Assembly: GCA_016934515.1 (NCBI GenBank)
Contig: JAFGSR010000023.1
Location: 1 to 62,225, forward strand
Direction of reading: 5' to 3'
Length of the DNA stretch: 62,225 nt
Source: Sedimentisphaerales bacterium
GTDB lineage: Bacteria; Planctomycetota; Phycisphaerae; Sedimentisphaerales; SM23-30
The translations under genes and the position numbers were made by a program. This document shows, in pieces, positions 18,176 to 27,270 of the stretch. The notes under the pieces were generated by a model. That model saw nothing but the letters and a program-made list of their open reading frames with translations, had not been told where the DNA came from and ran no database searches. How positions within the stretch are numbered: position 1 is the first letter of the stretch; every line of letters starts with the position of its first letter.

Positions 18176-19627
18176 TCAGTACTCCGAGAGTACAACTTCG
18201 TATTTTGCTTCAAATTCCTCGATTATTTTCCCAATAGCCTGCTGAACATCCTGGGGCAGTGATTTTGGTTTGTGTGAAGCTAGAATTGCCTTAACTCTAT
18301 CAGCGGCCTTTGCCATAATGTCAGAAGAGCCATGGGCCTGCCAGGCATCGAACCCAAATCGGTTGGAAATATTCTCTTCCCACAACGCTCCGGCACGAAG
18401 TTGATTCAGGGTATGCGGATTTTCCATAAAGTTGCCTCTGGGCCCAATTTCCTGCACAACATCAACCGCTAAGGTATTATCATTTACTGTTATTCCCTCA
18501 ATAAATCTTCGGCAAATAGAAATGATTTCAGCATCAATTACCAACTGTTCCAAACTTACGGTCATACCGGTTCCAAACATGCCCGCGTTAACTAATAGAT
18601 CGATGCCCGCTCCCAGTGCTGATATGGTGGAAAGCATTTTTTCCCAACCCAATTGCTGATCATATGCGTGAGTGTCGGCATCAGGCCCAATAGTATGAGA
18701 AGGTATTTTATAGAAAGCGGCAAGTTGGGCCCCCGCCACTCTCAAAGCAGCAGCTTCCGGTGAACAAATCAATACGTTGGCTTTTTTCATGTCAAAAGTA
18801 GTCCATGCACTTCCCCAGATCACAGGTGTACCAGGGCGAACTAATTGCGCAATGATAATTCCGCTAAGTAACTCGGCATTGTGTTGAGCTAACAATCCAG
18901 CAATGGTAACTGGAGCTGTAACCCCGCTAAAAGGTTGGGGCAAGATACACAATGGAACACCTGCCCTGGCACACTCAATTACTCCATCAACAGCCCCGGG
19001 TTCCCACATAAGAGGACTCGTGGGAGAAAGTTGGCAGGTTACCGGGGAAGCCTCGTAAAGGTCGGTTTTGCCGCAAGCCAGGCGTGCCATTTGCAATATG
19101 GCTTTGACTACATCAACTGATTCCGGCGAGAAAAATATATGCTTGCTGCTATTCAACACGCTCGCCTGATATGCGTGCAATAAAGTAGCTTCTTCCTTAA
19201 CATCCTGAGGCATCGCTTGTATGCCTACCAGATCAATATCTTCTAACCCATCAGCTATTTTAGCAAAATCAGCGATATCGTCTTTAGTTACGTTACGCCG
19301 TTGACCATTGTTACTATCCACAACAAATGTGGCATTATGACCGCTTGCCGCCGCCATTCTACCTTTCCCTAAAACGATAAAGCTTTGTAGGTCCCTACTA
19401 TAAAGTTTAATTTCAGGCGGTACGGTAGATAAAGCACTACGAGTCATGTCCTCTGTGAAACGAACCGTTTTTTCCCCCTTATCCACCTTTGCTCCTGCTT
19501 CAGCTAAAATTTCCAACACGGAGTCACTGTTAATTTGAACTCCAACGTTTGAAAGAATGCTCAGGGAAGCGGCATCAATCTGCTTCAACTCCGAATGGCT
19601 CAACATTGATAATTTATTTAGAAACAT
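18176..19627 (-). CDS. Trimethylamine methyltransferase (MttB) superfamily protein, non-pyrrolysine type
   Basis: The 483-residue protein belongs to the MttB superfamily: KQIDAASLSILSNVGVQINSD at the start, then the QAMPQDVKEEATLLHAYQAS and PVTCQLSPTSPLMWEPGAVDG blocks, and a long C-terminal TIM barrel. The frame is open throughout with no internal TAG, so it lacks the pyrrolysine of true trimethylamine methyltransferases and belongs with homologues such as MtgB that demethylate other quaternary amines. The methyl donor is unknown, and no corrinoid protein is encoded nearby. AGAGG lies five bases before the ATG, and the start overlaps the end of the degT-like gene by 14 bp. Being locked between an aminotransferase and two isomerases, it may act on a methylated sugar derivative. 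Confidence 0.85.
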   Translation of the reverse strand: MFLNKLSMLSHSELKQIDAASLSILSNVGVQINSDSVLEILAEAGAKVDKGEKTVRFTEDMTRSALSTVPPEIKLYSRDLQSFIVLGKGRMAAASGHNATFVVDSNNGQRRNVTKDDIADFAKIADGLEDIDLVGIQAMPQDVKEEATLLHAYQASVLNSSKHIFFSPESVDVVKAILQMARLACGKTDLYEASPVTCQLSPTSPLMWEPGAVDGVIECARAGVPLCILPQPFSGVTAPVTIAGLLAQHNAELLSGIIIAQLVRPGTPVIWGSAWTTFDMKKANVLICSPEAAALRVAGAQLAAFYKIPSHTIGPDADTHAYDQQLGWEKMLSTISALGAGIDLLVNAGMFGTGMTVSLEQLVIDAEIISICRRFIEGITVNDNTLAVDVVQEIGPRGNFMENPHTLNQLRAGALWEENISNRFGFDAWQAHGSSDIMAKAADRVKAILASHKPKSLPQDVQQAIGKIIEEFEAKYEVVLSEY

Positions 19628-21038
19628 TTAAACCTCTGGCAGATTTCCGATCCGTTATACTGAGAGGTGGATGCGTCTTTGTGCTCGGAACTGACAAAAT
19701 CTTTGTTATCTTCTCTTTTACAAATATATGTGACGCAACCTTGCGGTAAGCCCTGATAATATCACTTATATCCTCTTCCGTCAAAACAGAAGGGATAGAC
19801 ATTATGGAACTACGAGACACCAGATCATCCATTTGCGGCAGTTCACCTTTACTATAATTGTAGTTACTGTCTATATTTGCCGGATGACTCCACGGATACC
19901 CATCATCGCTAACGCTGGTTTTATTTGTCAGCGATTTATTGTTATAATAAATGTGCAGCCCCCACTCGGTCATGGGAATATTGCTGAGACCAACCTCGGG
20001 CGGCACAACGCCTTCTGCACGCAAGGCTTTATTGAACTGTTGACAAACTTCACTTTTATTAAAAATGGTTATAAGAAATGGCCCACTATCTCCTTCAGGA
20101 TCGATTATATGACGAAAGCTAATTCCCTCAATATCGTTCAAATTATTTCTGATTTTATATTTTGCAGTATTCATATTTTTGACGATTTGCGGTAATTTGA
20201 GCAATTGGATACGCCCCAAAGCAGCAGATATTTCGTTCATCCTGCAACCCTGACCCCATAATTGATACTGTTGGTCGCTGGTATCCAACCGCCCGGCATC
20301 ATCACGCGCGTAACCCATATCATGGCAGGCAAAGGCTCTTTTGTAGAGATGTTTATCGTCACAAACAATCATACCGCCTTCACCCGTGGTCATGTTTTTG
20401 TTTAACTGAAAACTGAAAATAGCCATGTCGCCAAAACTGCCGATGGCTCTGCCTTTAAAGGATGATCCGTTCGCCTGGGCACAATCTGCCAGCACTTTAA
20501 TATTGTTTTCTTTTGCTATCTGACATATTTCATCCAGTCGTCCCGGGGCTCCGCTCATATGAACAACCAGGATAACCGCACTTTTACTGGTTATCTTTTT
20601 CCTTAAGTCCACCGGATCCATACAAAATGTATCATCAATATCAACCAACACAGGAATTGCCCCCGCCCGCACTATTGCTCCCACAGTACTGACCCAAAAA
20701 TACCCCGGCACCAATACTTCTTGACCCGGTCCAACACCCATCGCTGCCAGGCTAATCGATAGTGCCGCGGTTCCGCTGCTTACTCCTAATGCGAATTTTC
20801 GCCGGCAAAACTGTGCATATTCCTTCTCAAACAAATCCGTTTCGTGGGTTTCTTCAAAACCGTAATATCGAAAAGGACTTTTTCTTTTTAAAACCTTGGT
20901 TATGGCAGCAATTTCCCCTGGTCCGATAAAATGGCCGCCAGGGAACTCCAAAGGTAAAGCCTTTTGTCTTACAGGCTCGCCCCCCTCAAGAGCCAATTTT
21001 TCCGTTTCATTATCGGTGTTTGGATGTATATTAGTCAT
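19614..21038 (-). CDS. DegT/DnrJ/EryC1/StrS family PLP aminotransferase
   Basis: The 474-residue protein has the sugar-aminotransferase pattern: ALGVSSGTAALSISLAAMGVGPGQEVLVPGY near 85-115, the DCAQANGSSFKGRAIGSFGD stretch near 185, and the PLP-binding lysine in FSFQLNKNMTTGEGG near 210. It is expected to transfer an amino group to or from a keto-sugar using PLP. It is somewhat longer than the usual 370-400 residues because of a C-terminal tail. GGAG precedes the ATG by nine bases. It is the first gene of a four-gene minus-strand operon and is divergent from the LacI-family regulator; the intervening 146 bp probably hold the shared control region. Confidence 0.9.
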   Translation of the reverse strand: MTNIHPNTDNETEKLALEGGEPVRQKALPLEFPGGHFIGPGEIAAITKVLKRKSPFRYYGFEETHETDLFEKEYAQFCRRKFALGVSSGTAALSISLAAMGVGPGQEVLVPGYFWVSTVGAIVRAGAIPVLVDIDDTFCMDPVDLRKKITSKSAVILVVHMSGAPGRLDEICQIAKENNIKVLADCAQANGSSFKGRAIGSFGDMAIFSFQLNKNMTTGEGGMIVCDDKHLYKRAFACHDMGYARDDAGRLDTSDQQYQLWGQGCRMNEISAALGRIQLLKLPQIVKNMNTAKYKIRNNLNDIEGISFRHIIDPEGDSGPFLITIFNKSEVCQQFNKALRAEGVVPPEVGLSNIPMTEWGLHIYYNNKSLTNKTSVSDDGYPWSHPANIDSNYNYSKGELPQMDDLVSRSSIMSIPSVLTEEDISDIIRAYRKVASHIFVKEKITKILSVPSTKTHPPLSITDRKSARGLNVSK

Positions 21039-21084
21039 AAGTGCATACTCCAGAATATAAAAGTGCGCTAGAACCCGTTAGATT

Positions 21085-21107
21085 ATCGTTAATGCAGTTT
21101 AAGCGAT
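21085..21107. promoter_or_regulatory. Imperfect inverted repeat in the degT-like/lacI-like divergent region
   Basis: ATCGTTAA (21085-21092) and TTAAGCGAT (21099-21107) face each other around a TGCAGT-type core. The left half extends to ATCGTTAATGCAG, which recurs with one change (ATCGCTAATGCAG) at 25765-25777 upstream of the LamG/DNRLRE gene. It lies midway between two divergent starts, the natural place for an autoregulated LacI-family operator. Confidence 0.4.
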
Positions 21108-21184
21108 TTACATATATTTGTCAAAAAAAAACTTATTTTTATTTAATATTTCTATAAGTATTTATTTTAGCCAAGGTTACAATT

Positions 21185-22213
21185 ATGTTTCGAAAAAGAG
21201 TAACTCTTAAAGATATTGCTCAAAAGGCCAATTTCTCGGTAAATACTGTTTCTAAAGTACTCTCCGGCCAGAGTGATCGATCACGTATATCGCCACGTAC
21301 GGCAAATAAAATTAAAAAAATCGCCAATCAGTTAGGCTATATCCCTAATCAAATGGCCCGAAATTTACGAGCAAAACACACGGGGCTTATCGGTGTTTTC
21401 GTCGCAGATATGACCGATCCTATCTATGCCGGTATCACTCATGCCGTTTTAGAAGAATTACCCAAACATAGCCTTTTCCCCTTGCTTACCGTTGCAGAGG
21501 CAGGCATTGATATGTGCAAAGAGACATGGATGCGTAATAGAGTTGAGGGATTGATTTTTTGCGGTACTACCAAAGATATGGCTTTGCAGGTTTTTCCCGA
21601 TTTGAATCGCCAGAATATAACCGCTGTAATTGCCGGTAGTTTTTATAACACATCAAGTCAATCAACACATATTCCCCTGGTTTCAACAATTCATCTTGAT
21701 AACCAGGTAGGGATCCAACTTGCCGTTAACCATTTAACCGATCAGGGATGTAAAAAAATTGCTTATATAACCGGTCCCAATTGGCACTCCGATGCTATCG
21801 AAAGATGCCAATCTTATGACACCATTATCAGGAAATATCATAAACCGATAATTGCTGATGTTGGTTCTGAAAAGCAATATTGGCATCGGGGCTATTGTGC
21901 GGCTGGATTACTGCATGAAAGAAAGATTAAATATGATGCGATAATTGCTTACGATGACCTTGTTGCAATCGGGGCCATAAAATGGTTCACTGATCACAAT
22001 ATCAAGGCGCCTGCCGATGTTATGGTAATGGGTTTTGACAATCTTCCTCAAGCAGAGTATGCTATTCCATCTCTAACCAGTCTGGACCAACCCACAGAAG
22101 CCATTGGAAGGAAAAGCGTTGAACTTCTAAAAAGTCATCTGGAAAACCGATCTCCCATAGAACACGTGCACTTATCGCCCTCTTTAGTAATTCGTGACAG
22201 CACAAGTAAATAG
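21185..22213 (+). CDS. LacI-family transcriptional regulator
   Basis: The 342-residue protein has an N-terminal LacI helix-turn-helix (VTLKDIAQKANFSVNTVSKVLSG, residues about 7-30), the hinge helix region (GYIPNQMARNLRAKHTG, about 54-70) and a periplasmic-binding-protein-like effector domain (DMTDPIYAGITHAV, VEGLIFCG, ITAVIAG, MGFDN, PSLTSLDQP). It should bind palindromic DNA as a dimer and respond to a sugar or sugar phosphate. It is transcribed away from the degT-like operon and is the only LacI-family gene here, so it is the best candidate regulator of the surrounding carbohydrate genes. AAGG precedes the ATG. Confidence 0.95.
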   Translation: MFRKRVTLKDIAQKANFSVNTVSKVLSGQSDRSRISPRTANKIKKIANQLGYIPNQMARNLRAKHTGLIGVFVADMTDPIYAGITHAVLEELPKHSLFPLLTVAEAGIDMCKETWMRNRVEGLIFCGTTKDMALQVFPDLNRQNITAVIAGSFYNTSSQSTHIPLVSTIHLDNQVGIQLAVNHLTDQGCKKIAYITGPNWHSDAIERCQSYDTIIRKYHKPIIADVGSEKQYWHRGYCAAGLLHERKIKYDAIIAYDDLVAIGAIKWFTDHNIKAPADVMVMGFDNLPQAEYAIPSLTSLDQPTEAIGRKSVELLKSHLENRSPIEHVHLSPSLVIRDSTSK

Positions 22214-22312
22214 CGTTACATAAGCCATATTTTTACCCATCTGCATCTTTTAGGATATCACATCTCACCATTTTACCTTCTTTTTCCTCATCTACAGTGA
22301 TAGTAATATAGT

Positions 22313-22324
22313 GATAGCGCTATC
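22313..22324. promoter_or_regulatory. Perfect CG-centred palindrome after the lacI-like gene
   Basis: GATAGCGCTATC is a perfect 12-bp palindrome with the central CG common to LacI-family operators. It sits between the convergent ends of the regulator gene and the LamG/DNRLRE gene, about 100 bp after the regulator stop. That position is unusual for repression, so it may be an auxiliary looping site or chance. Confidence 0.3.
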
Positions 22325-22387
22325 CTTATCATAACTTGAGAAATCCTCAATATCGAGGTTCTGGTCCCATTTTCCTTATGCTGGATA

Positions 22388-25300
22388 TTAGTAAAAGCTG
22401 AAATTAATCTCTGTGCCTAATCGGACATCTCCGGCTGGTTTCTGCCCCAGGGCGTTTCTGTAGATATAAACTACCGTCCCGGGAATAGTAGTATAAACAA
22501 CATCAGTAACACCATCACCAGTCATGTCGCCGACGTAGCATATTCTCGATTCGCCACAACCCTGTGAAGGCACATAAACACCATCAGGAACAGGCATCTC
22601 AAAAAATGCTATCTGATTTCCAAAGCCGTCATAGGCAGCCTGATCTTCCGCAACTATTACATCCTGCAAGCCGTCACCATTCCAGTCAGCAAGACGATGG
22701 AACCGGCTTTCAAGATGATAGGAGGTTGAAACCTTATTGCCATTTTCATCTATCACATAGACCGGGTCAAATCCACAAGCAGCATAAGGCACGTCAACCG
22801 CGATCTGATTGCCGGGTATATCTGCCCTGATTTTACCCACGTCGATAGACTCAAAGTGTTCGCCTGTCAAATCCCAAAGAATACTTCCGTTACCATCGGT
22901 CATAGCAATACGATTGCCGCCGCAATAAGTTAATGCGAGGCGAACATCGTTTAAGGTCGAGGCAGGTTTGAAGAGTCTGACACAGTCAACATGGCTTCCA
23001 ATGGTAATGCCATCTTTTTTCGTTATCCAGAGTATATTTCCATCTTTATCGGCCATGGTGCATCCAAGAGACAGCTCATCAATTCCATCGTTGTTAAGAT
23101 CAAAAGGACGGGTTTGATGACAAGTATTATAGCCGCCGGGATTAGTAACATCCCATAAATAATTACCATTATAATCATAAGCCCAAATCTGGGTGTAGCG
23201 GGTCTTTACGATTATATCCTTAGGATGGCCGTAAGCAGGCCCGGAGAGATTGCAGAAGGTAATACAGTCCGTCGAGTCGGGAGGAATCGGGAAGCGCCGG
23301 TTCTCTACGCCGGTTGCACCGTTAAGCTCTACCATATAACGTTGACCACCCTCTGAAGTTAGAATAACAACTTCGTTGTCTCCATCGTTATCCCAGTCGT
23401 AAATCTGACAGGCTATGTCATAACCAATATAATTATACGAACTATTCGGTGTTCCCCAGTTCCACAATGTAGTACCGTCAAGATTTTTAACTCCCACGGC
23501 ATTTACATAATGGCTACTATCAGAAGTGTTGCCCTGAGCAGTTACGATTTCAACCTCGCCATCACCGTCAACATCTCCTGCCACAAACCACGCCCCGCGG
23601 TAATCAGGATCCAGGACTATTCTTCTCCAGGGTTTGATTATCTGAACGCCTACAGAAGGGTCTCCTTCTTTCAACCATTCGCTGGAAAATATGGATAAAT
23701 CGACCGTATCTACGTCATCATCGCCATCCTGGTCAGCGCACCAGGAACTCCAGTTCCAGGAACTGGTATCTTCCAGCCATTGAAACGCAAATTCGTTCCA
23801 ATCGGCCGAGTCAACTTTACAGTCACCGGTCAGATCAGCAACCGGGCAGGCGTTAGTACTGAATCTCCAGACATCGCCTTGCCACTTCTGGGCCCCGTTG
23901 ATCCCATCAATACGCCAATAGTAGGTAGTGCCATATTCCAGCGGGCTCTCATCAGGTAAATAATTTTCCGTTTCCAGCGGCACAGTGCCCCTGCCCACAG
24001 GTTCCGCATTTGGATCCGTAGCATTTAACACCTCGTTGTAATCGGTACCGAAATAAATATTTTGCTCCGTGGCTGCGAGCCCTGCCGTCCACGACAAAAT
24101 TATATTCGTTTCCACATTTGTTTCCAGGTCGGAAGGAACTGGATTACGGGCCTGGCCGGTTTGAGTTGTAAAACGCCAGATTGCCCCCTTCACTGTATAG
24201 AAAGAATTCGCTTCATCGATCCGCCAGTAATAGGTAGTGTCATAATCAAGCGTTGAGGCAGGTTTATAGGTTTCATTACCAAGGAGCTGATTGCCCCGGC
24301 CGGGTATGGTGTTAGGATCAGTGGCTTGATTGACCTGGTTAGGATCGGTGCCAAAGTAAATGTTGTGGGAAGTCGCGCCCAAACCTGGCTGCCAGGTTAA
24401 AGTCACGTCAGGAGTAATATCAATCGCGCCGTTATAAGGTGTGGGAGAATATGCTTGATTGGTACTCACTTCAATATTCAGATTGGCAGCAAGCCCGACC
24501 GCTACTGCATCACCCCAGGTCTGGCCGTAATCCGTACTGTCCTCATCAGCGATGAAAACCAGGCAAAACTTATCGTCACCGTCAATCGCCGCTTGAATTA
24601 ACTCCAGATCAGTTGCGCTAGCAGCGCTGTCCATATAAGCATTCTGCTGTGCCGGATCGCTACTGGCAGGGGGCAGATCATACGCACCCAAAGATTCCAA
24701 AGCCGTTTTGCCGGTGTCTTTTTCCGAAAAGTAGGAATTCCAGTTCAAAGAACTCAAACCAGTACCACTGGAACAGTCAATAACCGCGGCGGTCTGTTTG
24801 ATTGGTTTGTCGTAGTCAGACCATCCATGGATAGCGGAATATAATTGCAGGGTTGCTCCGACAGCGGTGCTGCCGGATAAACCACTAAGATCAAACTCCA
24901 CCAGACCATAGCGCCTTGCTCCATCCGGCGAGGCGCTGGACCAGACTGAAATGCCGTCATTCTCCCAGGTGTCCGTTGGATGACTTTCGCGTATCCATAT
25001 TTCACTGGTGGCGGAAATATCAAATGAGTTTTGCTGGCCATTAGCGTAAATCCCAAAAACCTCAAAATCTTCCAGGGCGTAGTCATAGATACGAAAATCG
25101 TCTATTGTCGCAGAGCCAAACTCCTGTGTGCCTTCACCATAACTGCCAATATTGGCGTTAACCAACGGTCCGCTCTGCCGGGGAAGCAGGGAAACCGAGG
25201 GCTCAGCCAATTGTCCATTCAAATACAGCTCTCCCGTACAGTTTCCGTCCATGGTGTCCCGTATTACTAAAGCAATATGGTACCATTGTCCCACATTAAC

Positions 25301-25738
25301 CGAAACCGGCCCCAGATTCAGATAATCAGAAACCGCCCCATACAAATCCCCATCAATTTGATTTTTAATATATACCCGGTATGCCGAAGCTGCGGTTGCG
25401 AAGAGATAACCGGTGTGCTCTACATTCTTCTTAGCCCAGAGGCAGATAGTTCGATCATGAAAATCTGACAGGACATTGTCGTCTATATCAATCCAGTCAT
25501 TATCACCGTCCAGAACCAGTGCTTGTCCCAAAACGCCCGTTTCGAAGCTCGGACTGCCGTACGGCGTACCATTGTTGCCATTAGTAGAACTGTCCAGGAC
25601 ATTTCCCTCAAACTGGTAGTGAAGAATAAGGTTCGAATCCGGTGGCAAATTCCCCCAAATAATAGCGCCGGGCAACAAGAAAAACACACTAATCATAACC
25701 CACGCCAAACGGCATCTTAAAGTCATACCCATTTTCAT
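22388..25738 (-). CDS. Secreted LamG/DNRLRE/fibronectin-like/dockerin-like/FG-GAP protein (RGL11-like propeller)
   Basis: This 1116-residue exported protein has a signal peptide at about 1-28. A LamG/concanavalin-like domain (LILHYQFEGN...STNGNNG...LDGDNDWIDI...GLWAK-like) covers about 35-235. One DNRLRE domain (EIWIRESHPTDTWENDGISVW) covers about 242-425. Two fibronectin-like modules (HNIYFGTDPNQV, YYWRIDEAN) cover about 430-630. A dockerin-like stretch (DLTGDCKVDSADWNEFAFQWL) covers about 635-690. A C-terminal FG-GAP propeller covers about 700-1116 and closely matches the protein at 3905-5242. The propeller carries GDVDGDG, YDWDNDGDNE and GDMTGDG calcium loops. The likely role is binding and cleavage of a polysaccharide, with rhamnogalacturonan as best guess. 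GGAG precedes the ATG by seven bases. Confidence 0.8.
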   Translation of the reverse strand: MKMGMTLRCRLAWVMISVFFLLPGAIIWGNLPPDSNLILHYQFEGNVLDSSTNGNNGTPYGSPSFETGVLGQALVLDGDNDWIDIDDNVLSDFHDRTICLWAKKNVEHTGYLFATAASAYRVYIKNQIDGDLYGAVSDYLNLGPVSVNVGQWYHIALVIRDTMDGNCTGELYLNGQLAEPSVSLLPRQSGPLVNANIGSYGEGTQEFGSATIDDFRIYDYALEDFEVFGIYANGQQNSFDISATSEIWIRESHPTDTWENDGISVWSSASPDGARRYGLVEFDLSGLSGSTAVGATLQLYSAIHGWSDYDKPIKQTAAVIDCSSGTGLSSLNWNSYFSEKDTGKTALESLGAYDLPPASSDPAQQNAYMDSAASATDLELIQAAIDGDDKFCLVFIADEDSTDYGQTWGDAVAVGLAANLNIEVSTNQAYSPTPYNGAIDITPDVTLTWQPGLGATSHNIYFGTDPNQVNQATDPNTIPGRGNQLLGNETYKPASTLDYDTTYYWRIDEANSFYTVKGAIWRFTTQTGQARNPVPSDLETNVETNIILSWTAGLAATEQNIYFGTDYNEVLNATDPNAEPVGRGTVPLETENYLPDESPLEYGTTYYWRIDGINGAQKWQGDVWRFSTNACPVADLTGDCKVDSADWNEFAFQWLEDTSSWNWSSWCADQDGDDDVDTVDLSIFSSEWLKEGDPSVGVQIIKPWRRIVLDPDYRGAWFVAGDVDGDGEVEIVTAQGNTSDSSHYVNAVGVKNLDGTTLWNWGTPNSSYNYIGYDIACQIYDWDNDGDNEVVILTSEGGQRYMVELNGATGVENRRFPIPPDSTDCITFCNLSGPAYGHPKDIIVKTRYTQIWAYDYNGNYLWDVTNPGGYNTCHQTRPFDLNNDGIDELSLGCTMADKDGNILWITKKDGITIGSHVDCVRLFKPASTLNDVRLALTYCGGNRIAMTDGNGSILWDLTGEHFESIDVGKIRADIPGNQIAVDVPYAACGFDPVYVIDENGNKVSTSYHLESRFHRLADWNGDGLQDVIVAEDQAAYDGFGNQIAFFEMPVPDGVYVPSQGCGESRICYVGDMTGDGVTDVVYTTIPGTVVYIYRNALGQKPAGDVRLGTEINFSFY

Positions 25739-25756
25739 TCCTAATCTCCTAATCCT

Positions 25757-25777
25757 TTAGCTATATCGCTAATGCAG
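25757..25777. promoter_or_regulatory. Candidate operator between the LamG/DNRLRE gene and the Nramp-led operon
   Basis: TTAGC and GCTAA arms flank TATATC (25757-25772), and the overlapping ATCGCTAATGCAG (25765-25777) differs at one base from the site at 21085-21097 beside the LacI-family regulator. It begins 19 bases upstream of the minus-strand gene's ATG and lies in the divergent region shared with the plus-strand operon. Confidence 0.4.
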
Positions 25778-25958
25778 GCCAAAAACACAACTTATTCTAT
25801 TATAGCATAATGAGACTTAAAGTGAAACTTTTTTTTAAGTAAGCATATTTTTACCAGTTATTTCGTTTGTTTTCTGGCTTAGGTACGTTATAAAAATGAT
25901 AATCTGAGGTTTCTTAAACACAGCAGTAACCGTGAATATTCAGGAAAGGAATACTATC

Positions 25959-27251
25959 ATGTCCCAATCATTGGCAGATTCGGTTCCGGAAAAAGGAGTG
26001 CCCTGGTGGCGATCGCTCGGCCCGGCTCTGATTACCGCCTGCGTGGTATTGGGCCCGGGAAGTCTGTTGATCAGCTCGAACGTGGGCGCCGATCACGGCT
26101 ACCAGATGTTGTGGCTGCTGGTCGTAACCGGCATATTGATGTTTACCTATGTCAGCATGTCGGCTCGAATCGCGGTGGCAGGCGGCGCAACCCCCTGCAC
26201 CCTGCTGGCCCAACAAGCAGGCAGACCTATCGCAGCTATTATCGGCATAAATCTATGTCTGACCTGCGCAACTTTTCAGTTCAGCAACAATATCGCTTTC
26301 ACTGCTGCGGCGGGCGCCCTGCTTCCTTCAATACCATCCTGGCTGGTACTGGTAGTGCTTAACTCAATAATAATCTTGTTTCTACTCACCGCCAAAACGA
26401 TTTATAAGTTCCTGGAACGGCTGATGAAAATCACGGTGGGCGTGATAGTAGTCTGTTTTGTGGTCAACCTGGTAATCACCAAACCCGACTTTTGGGGTAT
26501 CATAAAAGGCCTGGTGCCTTCAATCCCCGAAGGCGTTACTTTGGGCGTCCCCAAAAAAATCGACGGTCAAATCATAGATCCGATGATTTTGTTCGCGTCC
26601 CTGATTGGAACAACTTTTTCCGTTGCCGGAGCTTTTTACCAGGGCAACCTGGTGCGGGAAAAAGGCTGGGGAATCAAGGACTACAAACGCGGGATCGGAG
26701 ATTCTCTTTTCGGCATCAGCATACTGACCGGCATCAGCGCTGTTATTATGATTACCACCGCCACGATGGTACCCGGCAAGCCCGCCACCGATATCGGCGT
26801 ACTGGCCAAATCGCTCGAACCCCTGCTCGGTAATGTCGCTTTTATATTTTTCTGCATAGGACTGCTGGCGGTATCGATGAATCCGTTTCTGATTAACGCC
26901 ATGATCGGGGGCAGTATATTGGCTGACGGACTGGGCAAACCGGCCGGACTGAGCAGCCGATGGTCACGTGGTTTTACTATCATCGTGCTGATTATCGGCA
27001 TGGTTGTCGCCATGCTCGCCTTGAAAACCGGCCAAAAACCCATTAACCTAATCATCTTCGGCCAGGCCTTAACCGTGTTGGCTAATCCGCTCATGGCGGT
27101 GGCGATACTCTACCTGGCCAACAATAAAGCCGTCATGGGCAATTATAAAAATTCCGTACTGGTTAACATCTTTGGTTTTGCGGGATTATTGGTGGTGCTG
27201 CTGATGGCGCTACGTGTGGTCGTAAAAATTTACTTGAACCTGATGTCATAA
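25959..27251 (+). CDS. Nramp-related membrane transporter lacking the canonical metal motifs
   Basis: The 430-residue protein has about 11 membrane helices and overall Nramp/LeuT-fold similarity: PALITACVVLGPGSLLISSNVGADHGY near 15-40, GIMLMFTYVSMSARIAVAGG-like second helices near 50-70, and FSVAGAFYQGNLVREKGWG near 220. The helix-1 DPGN and helix-6 MPH motifs that bind divalent metals in true Nramp proteins are replaced here by GPGS and AGAFYQGN. It may therefore carry something other than Mn/Fe. The start is the ATG at 25959, preceded by AGGAAAGGA; an upstream GTG at 25932 is unlikely. It opens an operon of sugar-type enzymes with 19 bp to the next gene, so a role in substrate uptake is possible. 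Confidence 0.8.
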   Translation: MSQSLADSVPEKGVPWWRSLGPALITACVVLGPGSLLISSNVGADHGYQMLWLLVVTGILMFTYVSMSARIAVAGGATPCTLLAQQAGRPIAAIIGINLCLTCATFQFSNNIAFTAAAGALLPSIPSWLVLVVLNSIIILFLLTAKTIYKFLERLMKITVGVIVVCFVVNLVITKPDFWGIIKGLVPSIPEGVTLGVPKKIDGQIIDPMILFASLIGTTFSVAGAFYQGNLVREKGWGIKDYKRGIGDSLFGISILTGISAVIMITTATMVPGKPATDIGVLAKSLEPLLGNVAFIFFCIGLLAVSMNPFLINAMIGGSILADGLGKPAGLSSRWSRGFTIIVLIIGMVVAMLALKTGQKPINLIIFGQALTVLANPLMAVAILYLANNKAVMGNYKNSVLVNIFGFAGLLVVLLMALRVVVKIYLNLMS

Positions 27252-27270
27252 GTTTATAAGGATTAATTTT

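Noticed and set aside
18176-19627. Pyrrolysine-containing trimethylamine methyltransferase
   Set aside because: The frame has no internal TAG, so it is a non-pyrrolysine homologue.
25932-25958. GTG start for the Nramp-related protein
   Set aside because: The AGGAAAGGA site lies after this GTG and correctly before the ATG at 25959.
26006-26362. 118-codon frame inside the Nramp-related gene
   Set aside because: It is an out-of-frame shadow of a well-supported membrane-protein gene.
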